Positions 17,341 through 26,187 are shown, numbered from the stretch's first letter. The stretch is 64,000 nt of DNA from Streptomyces sp. NBC_00659 (GCF_036226925.1 NZ_CP109031.1:4402001-4466000); one strand, 5' to 3'. Numbers and translations: made by a program. The notes: generated from the letters alone by a model not told the origin.

Positions 17341-18276
17341 ATGTCGCGGCCGACGCTTCATCCGGAGTTCCACGAGATCGCGAAGCGCGTCAACAACTGG
17401 GGGCGCTGGGGGGCCGACGACGAGATCGGGACGCTGAACCTCGTCACCGACGAGGTGGTGCGGGAGGCCGCCGCGACCGTACGGACCGGGCACCGCGTGC
17501 CGCTCGCCCTGCCGCTCCAGCAGGACGGTGTGCAGACCGGGATGATCCCGGGGCGGGTCAATCCGCTGCACGCGATGGTGCAGATCAACCAGGAGATCTT
17601 CGGCCCCGACACGGTGGCATGCAGCGACGACGCCGTGACCATGGGCCTCCAGGCGGCCACCCACTGGGACGCGCTGCCCCATGTCTCGCACTCCGGCAGG
17701 CTCTACAACGGACGCCCCGCCTCCACCGTCACCCCGCACGGCGGCGCCGAGTTCAGCGGGATCGACAAGCCGCGGCACATCGTCTCGCGGGGTGTCCTGC
17801 TCGACGTGGCGCGGGCGCGCGGCGAACACCGGCTGGCCGGCGGGCACGCCGTCACCCCCGAAGACCTGGAGGCCGCGGAGGAGCTGGCGGGCACACGGGT
17901 GAGGGCGGGCGACATCGTGCTCGTGAGGACCGGACAGATCCAGGTGTATCTGGCGGGCGACAAGCACGGGTACGGGTATCCGTCGCCGGGTCTGTCGGTG
18001 CGCACTCCCGAGTGGTTCCATGCGCGCGATGTCGCGGCGGTCGCCAACGACACCCTGACGTTCGAGGTCTTCCCGCCCGAGATCGAGGACCTGTGGCTGC
18101 CCGTGCACGCGCTCGATCTGGTCGAAATGGGGATGATGCAGGGCCAGAACTGGAATCTCGAAGAGTTGTCCACAGCCTGTGGACAAGAAAACCGATACGA
18201 CTTCCTGCTGTCGGCGATGCCGGAACCCTTCGTCGGCGGCACCGGCACCCCCGTGGCACCCGTGGCCATCCTCTGA
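17341..18276 (+). CDS. cyclase family protein (kynurenine formamidase-like metal hydrolase)
   Basis: A 311-aa protein with GGGGAGGACTC before ATG. The family metal site normally reads HxGTHxDxPxH; here the corresponding segment is ATHWDALPHVSHSG near residue 103, retaining His, Asp and His. NNWGRWGADDEIGTLN near the N-terminus is typical of the larger bacterial members of PF04199. These enzymes hydrolyse amides, lactones or cyclic ketone-derived compounds. The gene diverges from the SDR-acyl-CoA dehydrogenase unit and probably shares its operator, which suggests ring or lactone opening in the same pathway. Confidence 0.8.
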   Translation: MSRPTLHPEFHEIAKRVNNWGRWGADDEIGTLNLVTDEVVREAAATVRTGHRVPLALPLQQDGVQTGMIPGRVNPLHAMVQINQEIFGPDTVACSDDAVTMGLQAATHWDALPHVSHSGRLYNGRPASTVTPHGGAEFSGIDKPRHIVSRGVLLDVARARGEHRLAGGHAVTPEDLEAAEELAGTRVRAGDIVLVRTGQIQVYLAGDKHGYGYPSPGLSVRTPEWFHARDVAAVANDTLTFEVFPPEIEDLWLPVHALDLVEMGMMQGQNWNLEELSTACGQENRYDFLLSAMPEPFVGGTGTPVAPVAIL

Positions 18277-18917
18277 CGACCCGTCCGCCCCGAGGGGGTG
18301 GCTCCAGGGGTCCGTCCGGCCGTGGACCGGCCCAGGGCTTCTCCGTCCGAGGGCCGATCCAGAGCCTGTTCGTCCAAGGGCCGGGTGGCGGCGCGCCTCC
18401 CCCACTCTCGACTGCGCCCGGCCGGAAGGTCCCCACCTCTCCCCGGGCACGGCATCGCGCGCCGCCATCCGCCTCCGGCGTTCCCGCCCTGCCTCCCCTG
18501 GCCGTGGGGAAACCGACGCCGAATCACGACCCGCACTCGCCGAGGGTCCCCGTCACCGGAACCCTCGTCGTCCCCTCGCGGCGAATCGCTGAACACAAGC
18601 GTGATCAAACGGACACGCCACGTCAACACCCGATCGGGGATTTGCGGCGCTCCACCCTATTTGAGACTGCGCGTACGGAAGCACGACCCGGCGCATTCGG
18701 CCACAACCGCGGCCGTGTACAGCGCTTTCGTGCATACATGCACAAAACGCGAGATGCGCGCGAAGAGGAGGGACCGCCAGGACACCCTCGGCCGCACGGC
18801 ACAGCACGACAGCGCATGCGGCAGCGCACCGCACGTCACGGCACGCCACGCCACGTCACGGCACGGCGCGGCACCCACGAGGAAGCGGGCCGGCCGGGCC
18901 GGACGGCCGGACAGGTC
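18277..18917. other. 640-bp non-coding gap between convergent genes
   Basis: No convincing gene is visible. The left half is GC-rich filler. The middle (about 18550-18760) is AT-richer and contains a perfect 14-bp palindrome, GTGCATACATGCAC, at 18730-18743. The right part (about 18796-18880) is an imperfect CACGGCA/CACGCCA repeat. The palindrome has no neighbouring start codon that would explain it. Confidence 0.45.
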
Positions 18918-19379
18918 CTAGACCGCCTCGTACGCGTAGCCGCCATAGGCGCCGTACGGGGAGTCCTGCGCCGCGCCCGAGGCGCAGCGGTCCAGCTCGC
19001 ACCAGATGCGCTTGCCGGCACCCTCGGGATTCCAGCCCCAGCGGTCCGCGAGGCCGTCGACCAGTTCCAGACCGCGGCCGTTGGTCTCGTCACCGTCCGC
19101 GTGCCGGGGCATCGGCGGCCGGGCGCTGGAGTCGGCCACTTCGAGGCGCACGGTGGCGTCCCCGGCTCCGCCCGGCAGACACAGGCGCAGCACGGCCGGA
19201 CACCCGGTGTGCACGACCGCGTTCGTGACGAGCTCGGAGACGAGCAGGATCAGCGTCTCGGCGAGTGGTTCATCGGCGTCTATCCCGGACCCCGCAAGCC
19301 TCGAACGGGCCCACCGCCGGGCTCGCCCCACCTCTGCGGGGTCGGGCCGGATCTCCAGCTGCACTTGAAGCACCTGCAC
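18918..19379 (-). CDS. ATP-binding protein, RsbW/anti-sigma-like HATPase
   Basis: A 153-aa GHKL-fold ATPase starting at GTG. The N-box is ELVTNAVVH (about residues 49-57) and the G-box region is GRGLELVDGLADRWG (about 101-115). There is no transmembrane or histidine-phosphorylation domain, so it is the stand-alone Streptomyces RsbW-like type (HATPase_c_2), which binds or phosphorylates anti-sigma antagonists. No cognate sigma or STAS gene is adjacent; the nearest STAS protein is at 25729. The C-terminal tail is Gly/Tyr-rich (YGAYGGYAYEAV). Confidence 0.75.
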   Translation of the reverse strand: MQVLQVQLEIRPDPAEVGRARRWARSRLAGSGIDADEPLAETLILLVSELVTNAVVHTGCPAVLRLCLPGGAGDATVRLEVADSSARPPMPRHADGDETNGRGLELVDGLADRWGWNPEGAGKRIWCELDRCASGAAQDSPYGAYGGYAYEAV

Positions 19380-19858
19380 CGCTCACACCATCCGAACCGG
19401 CGGACACATCGCCTCGCGCCTCACAAGGGCCACGATCGTAGCCATTTTCTGCATGGCCAGAACAAGGATCACGGAACGTGATTCCCTTGCGAGACAGCAT
19501 GGTTGACGTACAGTCACCCCAACAAGCGCTTCGGGCATATTCCAGCGCGAAGGAGTACGCGTGCGGCATACTGTGCGACGCTCGCCAAGGGGAGTCGAAC
19601 AGGCAGGTACGGGGGTCCGTCCCGCCTTGCGAACGGCGCGCATCGCCGGGTCCGGCGCGGCCTCGGGGGCAACACCGGGATGGCTCAGCCTCAGAACCAC
19701 TCGCATCCCACACAAGGTACCGGAGCCCGGCGCTGACTCCAGGCCGTGACAAGTCACGCCTAGGACACAACCCGGTCTCAACGCTCCGTGATCCCGTTCT
19801 GCCACGATCCGCGACATCCGCCCCCGTTCCTCCCGCGGCGCCCCGGCGCGGCGGCCCT
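19380..19858. promoter_or_regulatory. intergenic region upstream of the RsbW-like gene
   Basis: The gap holds a TTGACG-type -35 sequence at 19503-19508. It overlaps TGAC-GTACA-GTCA (19504-19516), which has the same arm spacing as the catabolic operator but lacks its outer C and G. A possible small rightward gene lies at 19561. Nothing else was recognised. Confidence 0.35.
19561..19749 (+). CDS. possible small basic protein (62 aa)
   Basis: GTG is preceded at 5 nt by GAAGGAG, one of the best ribosome sites in this gap. The product is Arg/Gly-rich (VRHTVRRSPRGVEQAG at the start) with no recognised domain. Codon bias is acceptable but the length is too short for confidence. It could be a non-coding leader. 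Confidence 0.3.
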   Translation: MRHTVRRSPRGVEQAGTGVRPALRTARIAGSGAASGATPGWLSLRTTRIPHKVPEPGADSRP

Positions 19859-20872
19859 TCACGCCGTCCCGGCCACCAGATCGTCCGCCGACTCCTCCTC
19901 ACTCCGCGTGGCTCCACCGGCGCGGTGCGTCCGCGTCCACGCTCTCTTCAGGTGCAGATGGACGTCGGACTCCCAGGTGAAACCGATGCCGCCGTGCACC
20001 TGGAGGCAGTCGCGGGCACCGCGCACGGCGGCCTCGTCGGCGAGCAGGCGGGCCGCCGCGATGTCCACCGGGTCGGCGGTGACGGAGGCGGCGTAGACGG
20101 CCGCGCGGGCCACCTCGACCCGCGCGAGCATGCCCGCGCACAGATGCTGCACCGCCTGGAAGGCGCCGATCGGCCGCCCGAACTGTTCGCGCGTCCGGGC
20201 GTGTTGCACGGCGCTCTCGCAGGTTCGGGCGGCACTGCCGAGCTGTTCGGCGGCGGTGAACAGCGACGTGAGGAGCCCGTCCGGCGTCCGGGCCGCCCGG
20301 AACGCGCCCCCGCCGGGCGGCCGGCCGTCGGTCGCGGGCAGCCGGTGCAGGGGGGTCAGCGGGTCCACCGGGACCAGCGGCTCGGCTCCGGTGACATCGC
20401 CCCGGACGACGTCGGCCTCCTCCAGCCATTCCACGAGTGGCCCGTCGGCGGACGTCACGACCACCTCACCGGCGGCGGCCCCGGCCACGAAGCCCGCGGC
20501 GAGGTGCGTGGCGATCAGCGGGCCCGGCAGCAGGACCCGCCCCGCCTCCTCGAAGGCCAGCACCGCCTCCGGGAGGCCCTGCCCCACGCCGCCCTCGGCC
20601 TCGGGCAGGCGAAGCGCGAAGAACCCCGCCGCGCCCAGTTCGCGCCACAGCTCCCGGTCGAGAACCCGAGCGCCCTCCCCGCGCCTCCCGTCCGCCCCCT
20701 CTCTCCCGCCTGCCGTGGCCTTCCCGTCCGCCCTCTCCGGGGCGTCCGCCCCGCGCCTCCCGTCCGCCCGGTCCACGGCCGCGCGCAACGCCTCCCGTCC
20801 GAACCGGCCCTCGAACAGGTCGCGTACGCCCTGCTTCAAGGCCCGTTGGTCGTCGGTGAGCCGGAAGTCCAT
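19859..20872 (-). CDS. acyl-CoA dehydrogenase, small-subunit type
   Basis: A 337-aa protein with the N-terminal helical domain (MDFRLTDDQRALKQGVRDLFEGRFG). The middle domain is shortened, and the C-terminal domain ends in CLQVHGGIGFTWESDVHLHLKRAW. The usual FAD-contact and catalytic base motifs of full-length enzymes are weak, as in the non-catalytic partner of heterotetrameric FadE pairs. It lies 9 bp downstream of a canonical acyl-CoA dehydrogenase, which supports an alpha2-beta2 complex. A 70-residue Gly/Arg/Ala-rich insertion (about residues 32-70) is probably a disordered loop. Confidence 0.82.
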   Translation of the reverse strand: MDFRLTDDQRALKQGVRDLFEGRFGREALRAAVDRADGRRGADAPERADGKATAGGREGADGRRGEGARVLDRELWRELGAAGFFALRLPEAEGGVGQGLPEAVLAFEEAGRVLLPGPLIATHLAAGFVAGAAAGEVVVTSADGPLVEWLEEADVVRGDVTGAEPLVPVDPLTPLHRLPATDGRPPGGGAFRAARTPDGLLTSLFTAAEQLGSAARTCESAVQHARTREQFGRPIGAFQAVQHLCAGMLARVEVARAAVYAASVTADPVDIAAARLLADEAAVRGARDCLQVHGGIGFTWESDVHLHLKRAWTRTHRAGGATRSEEESADDLVAGTA

Positions 20873-20881
20873 CTCTCGGAC

Positions 20882-22036
20882 TCACCTCCCCCTGGGAAGG
20901 CCGAGGATCCGCTCGGCCACGATGTTCCGCTGGATCTGCGACGTGCCGGCCGCGATGGTGTACGACAGCGACGAGAGCCGGTCCAGGGTCCACTCCCGCC
21001 CCAGGTCCAGGGACTCGGGACCGAGAACCTCCGCGGCTGCGTCGTACAGCTCCTGACGGGCGTGCGAGTACCTCAGCTTGAAGACCGAACCGCCGGCACC
21101 GGGCACGCCCCCGGCGCTCTGCGCCTCGCTGACGTTCCACTGGGTGAGCCGCCACAGCGCGCGGAACTCGGCGTTCAGCCTGCCGAGACGGCGGCGCAGT
21201 ACGGCGTCGTCCCAGCGGCCGTTCTTCCGTGCCTCGCGCGCGACCTCGGACAGGACGCGCCGGCAGGCGACCACCTCGCCCACGAAGGCGGTGCCCCGCT
21301 CGTAGGAGAGCGTCACCATGGTCACGCGCCAGCCGTCGTTCTCGGCGCCCACCCGGTTGGCGACCGGGACCCGCACCTCGTCGAGGAAGACCTCCGCGAA
21401 CTCGGTGGAGCCCGCGAGCGTGCGCAGCGGCCGGACGGTGATCCCGGGCGCGTCCATGGGCATGGCGAGCCAGGTGATGCCCCGGTGCTTGCGGGCGGCG
21501 GGGTCCGTCCGTACCAGCAGCTCGCACCAGTCGGCGACCTCGGCGTGCGAGGTCCAGATCTTGGACCCGCTCACCACGTAGTCGTCGCCGTCGCGCCACG
21601 CGCGCGTGCGCAGCGCCGCGAGGTCCGAGCCCGCGTCCGGCTCACTGAAGCCCTGGCACCAGACCTCCTCGCCGCGCAGCACGGGCGGCAGCCAGCGCGC
21701 CCGCTGCCCGGCGCTTCCCTCGGAGGCGATGGTCGGCCCCGCGTGCAGCAGCCCGACGAAGTTGGCCCCTACGTAGGGGGCGCCCGCCTTCTCCGTCTCC
21801 TCCAGGTAGATGAGGTGCTGGGTCGGGGTGGCACCCCGGCCGCCCGCGTCGACGGGCCAGTGCAGCCCCGCGTACCCGGCGTCGTACAGCATCCGCTGCC
21901 AGCCGAGGTCGTACGCCCGTCGCGCGGGCCAGTCGCGCGGGGACGGTTTCGGCGGCAGCTCCGGCAGGACCCCGGCGAGCCACGTCCGCAGCCGCGCGCG
22001 GAACTCCTCCTCCTCGGGCGTGTACGTCAGGTCCAC
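20882..22036 (-). CDS. acyl-CoA dehydrogenase, large-subunit type
   Basis: A 384-aa enzyme starting at GTG, which overlaps the stop of the upstream amidohydrolase (TAGTG). Conserved segments are CQGFSEPDAGSDLAALRT, GSKIWTSHAEVADWCELLVRT, RPLRTLAGSTEFAEVFLDEVRVP and the C-terminal AGTSQIQRNIVAERILGLPR. Arg-His-Lys-rich RTDPAARKHRG is typical of the FadE subclass acting on large polycyclic or branched acyl-CoAs. It sits between an amidohydrolase and the small-subunit partner in one leftward operon. Confidence 0.88.
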   Translation of the reverse strand: MDLTYTPEEEEFRARLRTWLAGVLPELPPKPSPRDWPARRAYDLGWQRMLYDAGYAGLHWPVDAGGRGATPTQHLIYLEETEKAGAPYVGANFVGLLHAGPTIASEGSAGQRARWLPPVLRGEEVWCQGFSEPDAGSDLAALRTRAWRDGDDYVVSGSKIWTSHAEVADWCELLVRTDPAARKHRGITWLAMPMDAPGITVRPLRTLAGSTEFAEVFLDEVRVPVANRVGAENDGWRVTMVTLSYERGTAFVGEVVACRRVLSEVAREARKNGRWDDAVLRRRLGRLNAEFRALWRLTQWNVSEAQSAGGVPGAGGSVFKLRYSHARQELYDAAAEVLGPESLDLGREWTLDRLSSLSYTIAAGTSQIQRNIVAERILGLPRGR

Positions 22037-23223
22037 TACAGGTCCAGCTCCAGCATGCGGATGGCGTTGCCGCGCATCAGCTTGTGGACCGTCTCGTCGT
22101 CGAGGCCCTTCACATGGTCGAGGGCGACCTCCTTGGTGTGCGGGAAGGTCGAGTCGACGTGCGGGTAGTCGGTCTCGAAGGTGGCGTTGTCGCGGCCCAC
22201 CACGTCCAGGGACGCCACCCCGTGCTTGTCGCGGAAGAAGCAGCAGAAGATCTGCCGGTAGTAGTACGTGGACGGGGGCTCCGGGATCAGATCCCTGACC
22301 CCGCCCCAGGCGCGGTGCTCCGACCAGACGTCGTCGGCGCGCTCCAGGGCGTACGGGATCCAGCCCATCTGGCCTTCGGAGTAGGCCAGTTTGAGGCGCG
22401 GGAACTTCACCAGGACGCCGCTGAACAGGAAGTCCATCATGGAGGCCATCGCGTTGTTGAAGGACAGCGCGGCCTGGACGGCGGGGGGCGCATCGGGGGA
22501 CGCGGCCGGCATCTGGGAGGACGAGCCGATGTGCATGTTCACGACCGTCCCGGTCTCCTGGCAGACCGCGAAGAACGGGTCCCAGTGGCCGGAGTGGATG
22601 GAGGGCAGCCCCAGATAGGTGGGGATCTCGGAGAAGGTGACGGCCTTGACGCCCCGGGCGGCGTTGCGGCGGATCTCGGCGACCGCGAGGTCGATGTCCC
22701 ACAGGGGGATCAGGCACAGCGGGATCAGCCGGCCGCCGCTGTCGCCGCACCACTCCTCGACCATCCAGTCGTTGTACGCCCGCACGCAGGCCAGGGCGAC
22801 TTCCTTGTCGTGGGCCTCGGCGAAGGTCTGGCCGCAGAAGCGCGGGAAGGTGGGGAAGCAGAGGCTGGCCTCGACGTGGTTGAGGTCCATGTCCTTGAGC
22901 CGCTCGGCGGGGTCCCAGCAGCCGCGCCGCATCTCCGCGCGGGTGATGCCTTCCAGCGTCATCTCGTCGCGGTCGAAGCCGACGGCGGCGATGTTGCGCT
23001 TGTACGGGAACTTGAGGTCCTCGTAGATCCACCAGTCGGTCGGCGGACCGTCCGGGTCCATGGTGATCTGGTACTTGCCCCCGACGTAGGCGAGTTCACC
23101 GATTCCGGCGGTCAGCGGCTTCGGCCCCCGGTCGTGGTACTTCCGTGGCAGCCAGGTCTCGAAGAGGTGCGCGGGCTCGATCACATGGTCGTCGACGCTG
23201 ATGATGCGGGGCAGTTCGGTCAT
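22036..23223 (-). CDS. amidohydrolase family protein (PF04909, TIM barrel)
   Basis: A 395-aa protein beginning MTELPRIISVDDHVIEP, the signature start of amidohydrolase_2 proteins (the usual D-x-H metal ligands are DDHV here). Further conserved segments are FPTFPRFCGQTFAEAHDKE, GHWDPFFAVCQETGTVVNMHIGSSS and a late ETDYPHVDSTFPHTKE carrying the catalytic Asp. The family includes decarboxylases and hydrolases of aromatic or cyclic acids. As first gene of the operon with two acyl-CoA dehydrogenases, it may open or decarboxylate a ring intermediate. An operator lies 26 bp upstream. Confidence 0.85.
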   Translation of the reverse strand: MTELPRIISVDDHVIEPAHLFETWLPRKYHDRGPKPLTAGIGELAYVGGKYQITMDPDGPPTDWWIYEDLKFPYKRNIAAVGFDRDEMTLEGITRAEMRRGCWDPAERLKDMDLNHVEASLCFPTFPRFCGQTFAEAHDKEVALACVRAYNDWMVEEWCGDSGGRLIPLCLIPLWDIDLAVAEIRRNAARGVKAVTFSEIPTYLGLPSIHSGHWDPFFAVCQETGTVVNMHIGSSSQMPAASPDAPPAVQAALSFNNAMASMMDFLFSGVLVKFPRLKLAYSEGQMGWIPYALERADDVWSEHRAWGGVRDLIPEPPSTYYYRQIFCCFFRDKHGVASLDVVGRDNATFETDYPHVDSTFPHTKEVALDHVKGLDDETVHKLMRGNAIRMLELDL

Positions 23224-23248
23224 GGTCCCCTCCGCCTGGCGTATGTTT

Positions 23249-23263
23249 CTGATGACCCGTCAG
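23249..23263. promoter_or_regulatory. CTGAC-N5-GTCAG operator, copy 6 (one mismatch)
   Basis: CTGATGACCCGTCAG lies upstream of the amidohydrolase-FadE operon. The following ATTCAACTC is also found directly after the operator at 17267-17281, so the two promoters share extended sequence. Confidence 0.6.
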
Positions 23264-23337
23264 ATTCAACTCCACAAGCAGGCTAGCCCCGCGCCTATGG
23301 ACCGACAAGGCGCCGAGCCCTACGCTCTGCGCACAAT

Positions 23338-23352
23338 CTGACTGTCCGTCAG
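23338..23352. promoter_or_regulatory. CTGAC-N5-GTCAG operator, copy 7, with two extra half-sites
   Basis: CTGACTGTCCGTCAG is followed by two further half-sites, TCTGTACGTCAG (23354-23365) and CTCTGCACGTCAG (23366-23378), in tandem before the acyl-CoA ligase start. This is the densest cluster of the motif in the window. Confidence 0.65.
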
Positions 23353-23415
23353 TTCTGTACGTCAGCTCTGCACGTCAGCTCTGTTCGCCGAAGTGACCGA
23401 CCACAGGGGGTCGCA

Positions 23416-24948
23416 GTGAACGACATCGCACACGCCCTGAGTTCCGCGCGCACGCTGTGGGAACTGGTCGAGCGCCGCGCCGACCTCACCCCCGACCGGC
23501 CCGTCCTGCTCCAGGGCGACCGTTCCCTGAGCTTCGGCGAGCTGCGCGACCGCGCCGAGCGGGTGGCGGCGGGCCTCCACGACAAGGGCGTACGGCCGGG
23601 CACGGTGGTCGCCTGGCAGCTCCCCACCCGGATCGAGACCGCCCTGCTGTCCTTCGCGCTGGCCCGCGTCGGCGCCGTGCAGTCGCCGGTGATCCCCTTC
23701 TACCGCGACCGTGAGGTCGGCTTCGCGCTGCGGGAGTCGAAGGCCGAGTACGTCGCCGTACCGGGCCGGTGGCGCGGCTTCGACCACACCGCGATGGCAC
23801 ACCGGCTGGACGCGAAGAACGTCTTCGAGGCGTACGACGAGCTGCCCGACGGAGATCCCGCCGTCCTGCCCGGCCCGCCCACGGACGGCACCTCCGTCCG
23901 CTGGATCTACTGGACCTCGGGCACCACCTCCGACCCCAAGGGTGTGCTGCACACCGACCGTTCGCTGATCGCGGGCGGCTCCTGCCTCGCCCACGCGCTG
24001 CGGCTGTCCGAGAGCGACGTCGGCTCGATGGCCTTCCCGTACGCGCACATCGCCGGGCCCGACTACACGGTGATGCTGCTGCTGTACGGCTTCCCGGCCG
24101 TGATGTTCGAGCACTTCGCGCTGCCCGCCGCCCTGGAGGAGTACCGCAGGCACGGCGTGACGGTGGCGGGCGGGTCGACCGCGTTCTACTCGATGTTCCT
24201 CGCCGAACAGCGCAAGCAGCCCGGGGAGCCGGTCATTCCCACGCTGCGGCTGCTCGCCGGCGGCGGGGCCCCGAAGCCGCCCGAGGTCTACCACTCCGTC
24301 GTCCGGGAGATGGGCGTACAGCTCACCCACGGATACGGGATGACCGAGGTCCCGATGATCACGATGGGCGCGCCGGACGACACGGCCGAGAACCTGGCCA
24401 CCACGGAGGGCAGGCCGCCGCAGGGCATGGAGATACGGATCGTGGACACGGCGGGCGCAGCCCGGCCGTGCGGTGTCGACGGTGACGTGCGGCTCAGGGG
24501 GGAGGCCGTCTGCCGGGGATATCTGGACCCGGAACAGACCGCGGAGGCGTTCGACGCGGACGGGTTCCTGATCACCGGGGACGTGGGGCATCTGACCGGG
24601 AGCGGTCACCTCGCCCTGACCGGCCGGGTGAAGGACATCATCATCCGCAAGGGCGAGAACATCTCCGCGAAGGAGATCGAGGACCTGCTGCACCGGCACC
24701 CGGCGGTCGGCGACGCCGCCGTGATCGGACTGCCCGACGCCGAACGCGGGGAACGCGTGTGCGCGGTCGTGGAACAGCCGCCGGGTGCCCCGGAGCTGAC
24801 GCTGGCCGCGGTGACGTCGTACCTGCGCGGGGAAGGGCTGTCCGTGCACAAGCTGCCGGAGCAGCTCGAGGTCGTGGACGCCCTTCCGCGCAACGAGACG
24901 CTACGGAAGGTGCTCAAGTACCGGCTCAGGGAGCGTTTCTCGGGGTGA
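23416..24948 (+). CDS. AMP-dependent acyl-CoA synthetase/ligase
   Basis: A 510-aa adenylate-forming enzyme starting at GTG. Motif A3 is WTSGTTSDPKGVLHT near residue 172, A5 is GYGMTEVP, and A8 reads TGRVKDIIIRKGENISAKEIED. The C-terminal catalytic lysine lies in RNETLRKVLKYRLRE. It is close to the FadD3/CaiC-type subgroup and makes acyl-CoA from free acid, ATP and CoA. It diverges from the amidohydrolase-FadE operon and carries three operator elements, so it is probably the entry step of the regulon. Substrate unknown. Confidence 0.87.
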   Translation: MNDIAHALSSARTLWELVERRADLTPDRPVLLQGDRSLSFGELRDRAERVAAGLHDKGVRPGTVVAWQLPTRIETALLSFALARVGAVQSPVIPFYRDREVGFALRESKAEYVAVPGRWRGFDHTAMAHRLDAKNVFEAYDELPDGDPAVLPGPPTDGTSVRWIYWTSGTTSDPKGVLHTDRSLIAGGSCLAHALRLSESDVGSMAFPYAHIAGPDYTVMLLLYGFPAVMFEHFALPAALEEYRRHGVTVAGGSTAFYSMFLAEQRKQPGEPVIPTLRLLAGGGAPKPPEVYHSVVREMGVQLTHGYGMTEVPMITMGAPDDTAENLATTEGRPPQGMEIRIVDTAGAARPCGVDGDVRLRGEAVCRGYLDPEQTAEAFDADGFLITGDVGHLTGSGHLALTGRVKDIIIRKGENISAKEIEDLLHRHPAVGDAAVIGLPDAERGERVCAVVEQPPGAPELTLAAVTSYLRGEGLSVHKLPEQLEVVDALPRNETLRKVLKYRLRERFSG

Positions 24949-24972
24949 GACCCGCCCGCCGGCCCGCTCCGG

Positions 24973-25485
24973 CTATTCCGGAACGGTGAAATAGCGGGCG
25001 AAGCCGCTCACGATCTCCGTCTCGCCGATCCGTCCGTCGGTGTCCGTGTCCAGGGCGGCGGCCACGGTGGCGGCGATGCCGTCGCCCACTCCCAGGGCCC
25101 TGAGGACGCGCGTGGTCTCCTCGACCGTGGCCGCGCCGTCCCCGTCGGTGTCCGCCACCGCGAGGGCCGCGTGCAGGAAGGGTCGGGCGATCTCGGCGAA
25201 CCGGTCGGGGTTGTCGCGCAGCCGCTTGACGGCGCCGCTCACGAACTCCTCGCGCGTGATCCGCTGGTCGCCGTCCCGGTCCGCTATCCCCGCCATGCCC
25301 TGCCAGAACGCCTCGGCCCCGATGTAGAGGGCCTGGCCCTTGTCCGACCGGGCCGGCGTGCCGAACTCGGCGAGGACGGCCTTGGTCGCGGCGTTGAAGT
25401 CCTCCCGGTCGATGTAGCCGTTGCCGTCCTGATCGAAGCCGGCGAACCGGGCGGCGATCCTGCGCTCGTACTCGGAACTGACCAT
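24973..25485 (-). CDS. EF-hand calcium-binding protein
   Basis: A 170-aa protein with four EF-hand loops: DQDGNGYIDREDF, DRDGDQRITREEF, DTDGDGAATVEET and DTDTDGRIGETE. Three keep the full DxDxDG pattern and the last is slightly degenerate. It is close in size to actinobacterial sarcoplasmic-type calcium proteins such as calerythrin. There is no signal peptide, so it is cytosolic and probably a calcium buffer or sensor. ATG at MVSSEYERR is preferred; upstream codons of the longer frame are unlike the rest. It is convergent with the acyl-CoA ligase. Confidence 0.85.
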   Translation of the reverse strand: MVSSEYERRIAARFAGFDQDGNGYIDREDFNAATKAVLAEFGTPARSDKGQALYIGAEAFWQGMAGIADRDGDQRITREEFVSGAVKRLRDNPDRFAEIARPFLHAALAVADTDGDGAATVEETTRVLRALGVGDGIAATVAAALDTDTDGRIGETEIVSGFARYFTVPE

Positions 25486-25728
25486 GGTGTGTCGGACCGC
25501 CTCACTTCTCAGCCGGCCTCGGCCGGACTGCGGTTCATCTGGGACGGAGCGTACGACGCCCGAACCGTCCCCGGCGCCGGAAGGCGACGGTTGTACCAAG
25601 ACCGCAAGAATTCCGGGACAACGGCGTGCTGGTGTGCCGCGCGGTGATCAGGTGCTGTCGCTCCGGGCGAGGGCCAGAGGCGGGGGTGGGGGAAGGGGAG
25701 GGGAGGCGTACGGGCCGTGACCGGGCCG

Positions 25729-26187
25729 TCAGGCCGACAGCGGGCGGGACTCCTCGTCCGTGGCCGCGTCGACGTCGGGGTACACGTCGAAGAGCCGGCG
25801 CACGCCGAGGGCCCCGAGGACGCGGTTCACGTGGGAGCCGTCGACCGCGCCCTGCGCGGGCAGGATCAGCCGCAGACGCCCCCGGCAGGAACGCATGAGA
25901 CGGCGGGCGGCGATCAGGACGCCGACGCCGCTGGAGTCGCAGAACACGACCTCGGACAGATCCAGGACGACGCTGTGCCGGCCCGCCGCCACCACGTCGT
26001 GGACGTTCTGGCGCAGCGCCGGCGACGTCACGAGATCGAGCTCGCCCGACACCCGCAGCACGGCCCACTCGCTCTCGTGGCGGCGCGGAACGTCCGAACC
26101 GCCCGCAGTCCCTCTCCCCGTACCGTCCGCGCCGCTCTCGCCGTCGGTCACGTCGGTCACGTGCGTCACCTTGAGCGTCACCGCCAC
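25729..26187 (-). CDS. STAS-domain anti-sigma factor antagonist
   Basis: A 152-aa protein starting at GTG behind GAGAGGC. The STAS domain covers residues about 40-145, with SGELDLVTSPALRQ and LDLSEVVFCDSSGVGVLIAARR. The DSSG (84-87) contains the phosphorylatable serine, as in RsbV, SpoIIAA and BldG. A 38-residue polar N-terminal extension precedes it. It would bind an RsbW-like kinase; one such ATPase is encoded at 18918, but there is no direct linkage. It is divergent from the ECF sigma gene. Confidence 0.82.
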   Translation of the reverse strand: MAVTLKVTHVTDVTDGESGADGTGRGTAGGSDVPRRHESEWAVLRVSGELDLVTSPALRQNVHDVVAAGRHSVVLDLSEVVFCDSSGVGVLIAARRLMRSCRGRLRLILPAQGAVDGSHVNRVLGALGVRRLFDVYPDVDAATDEESRPLSA

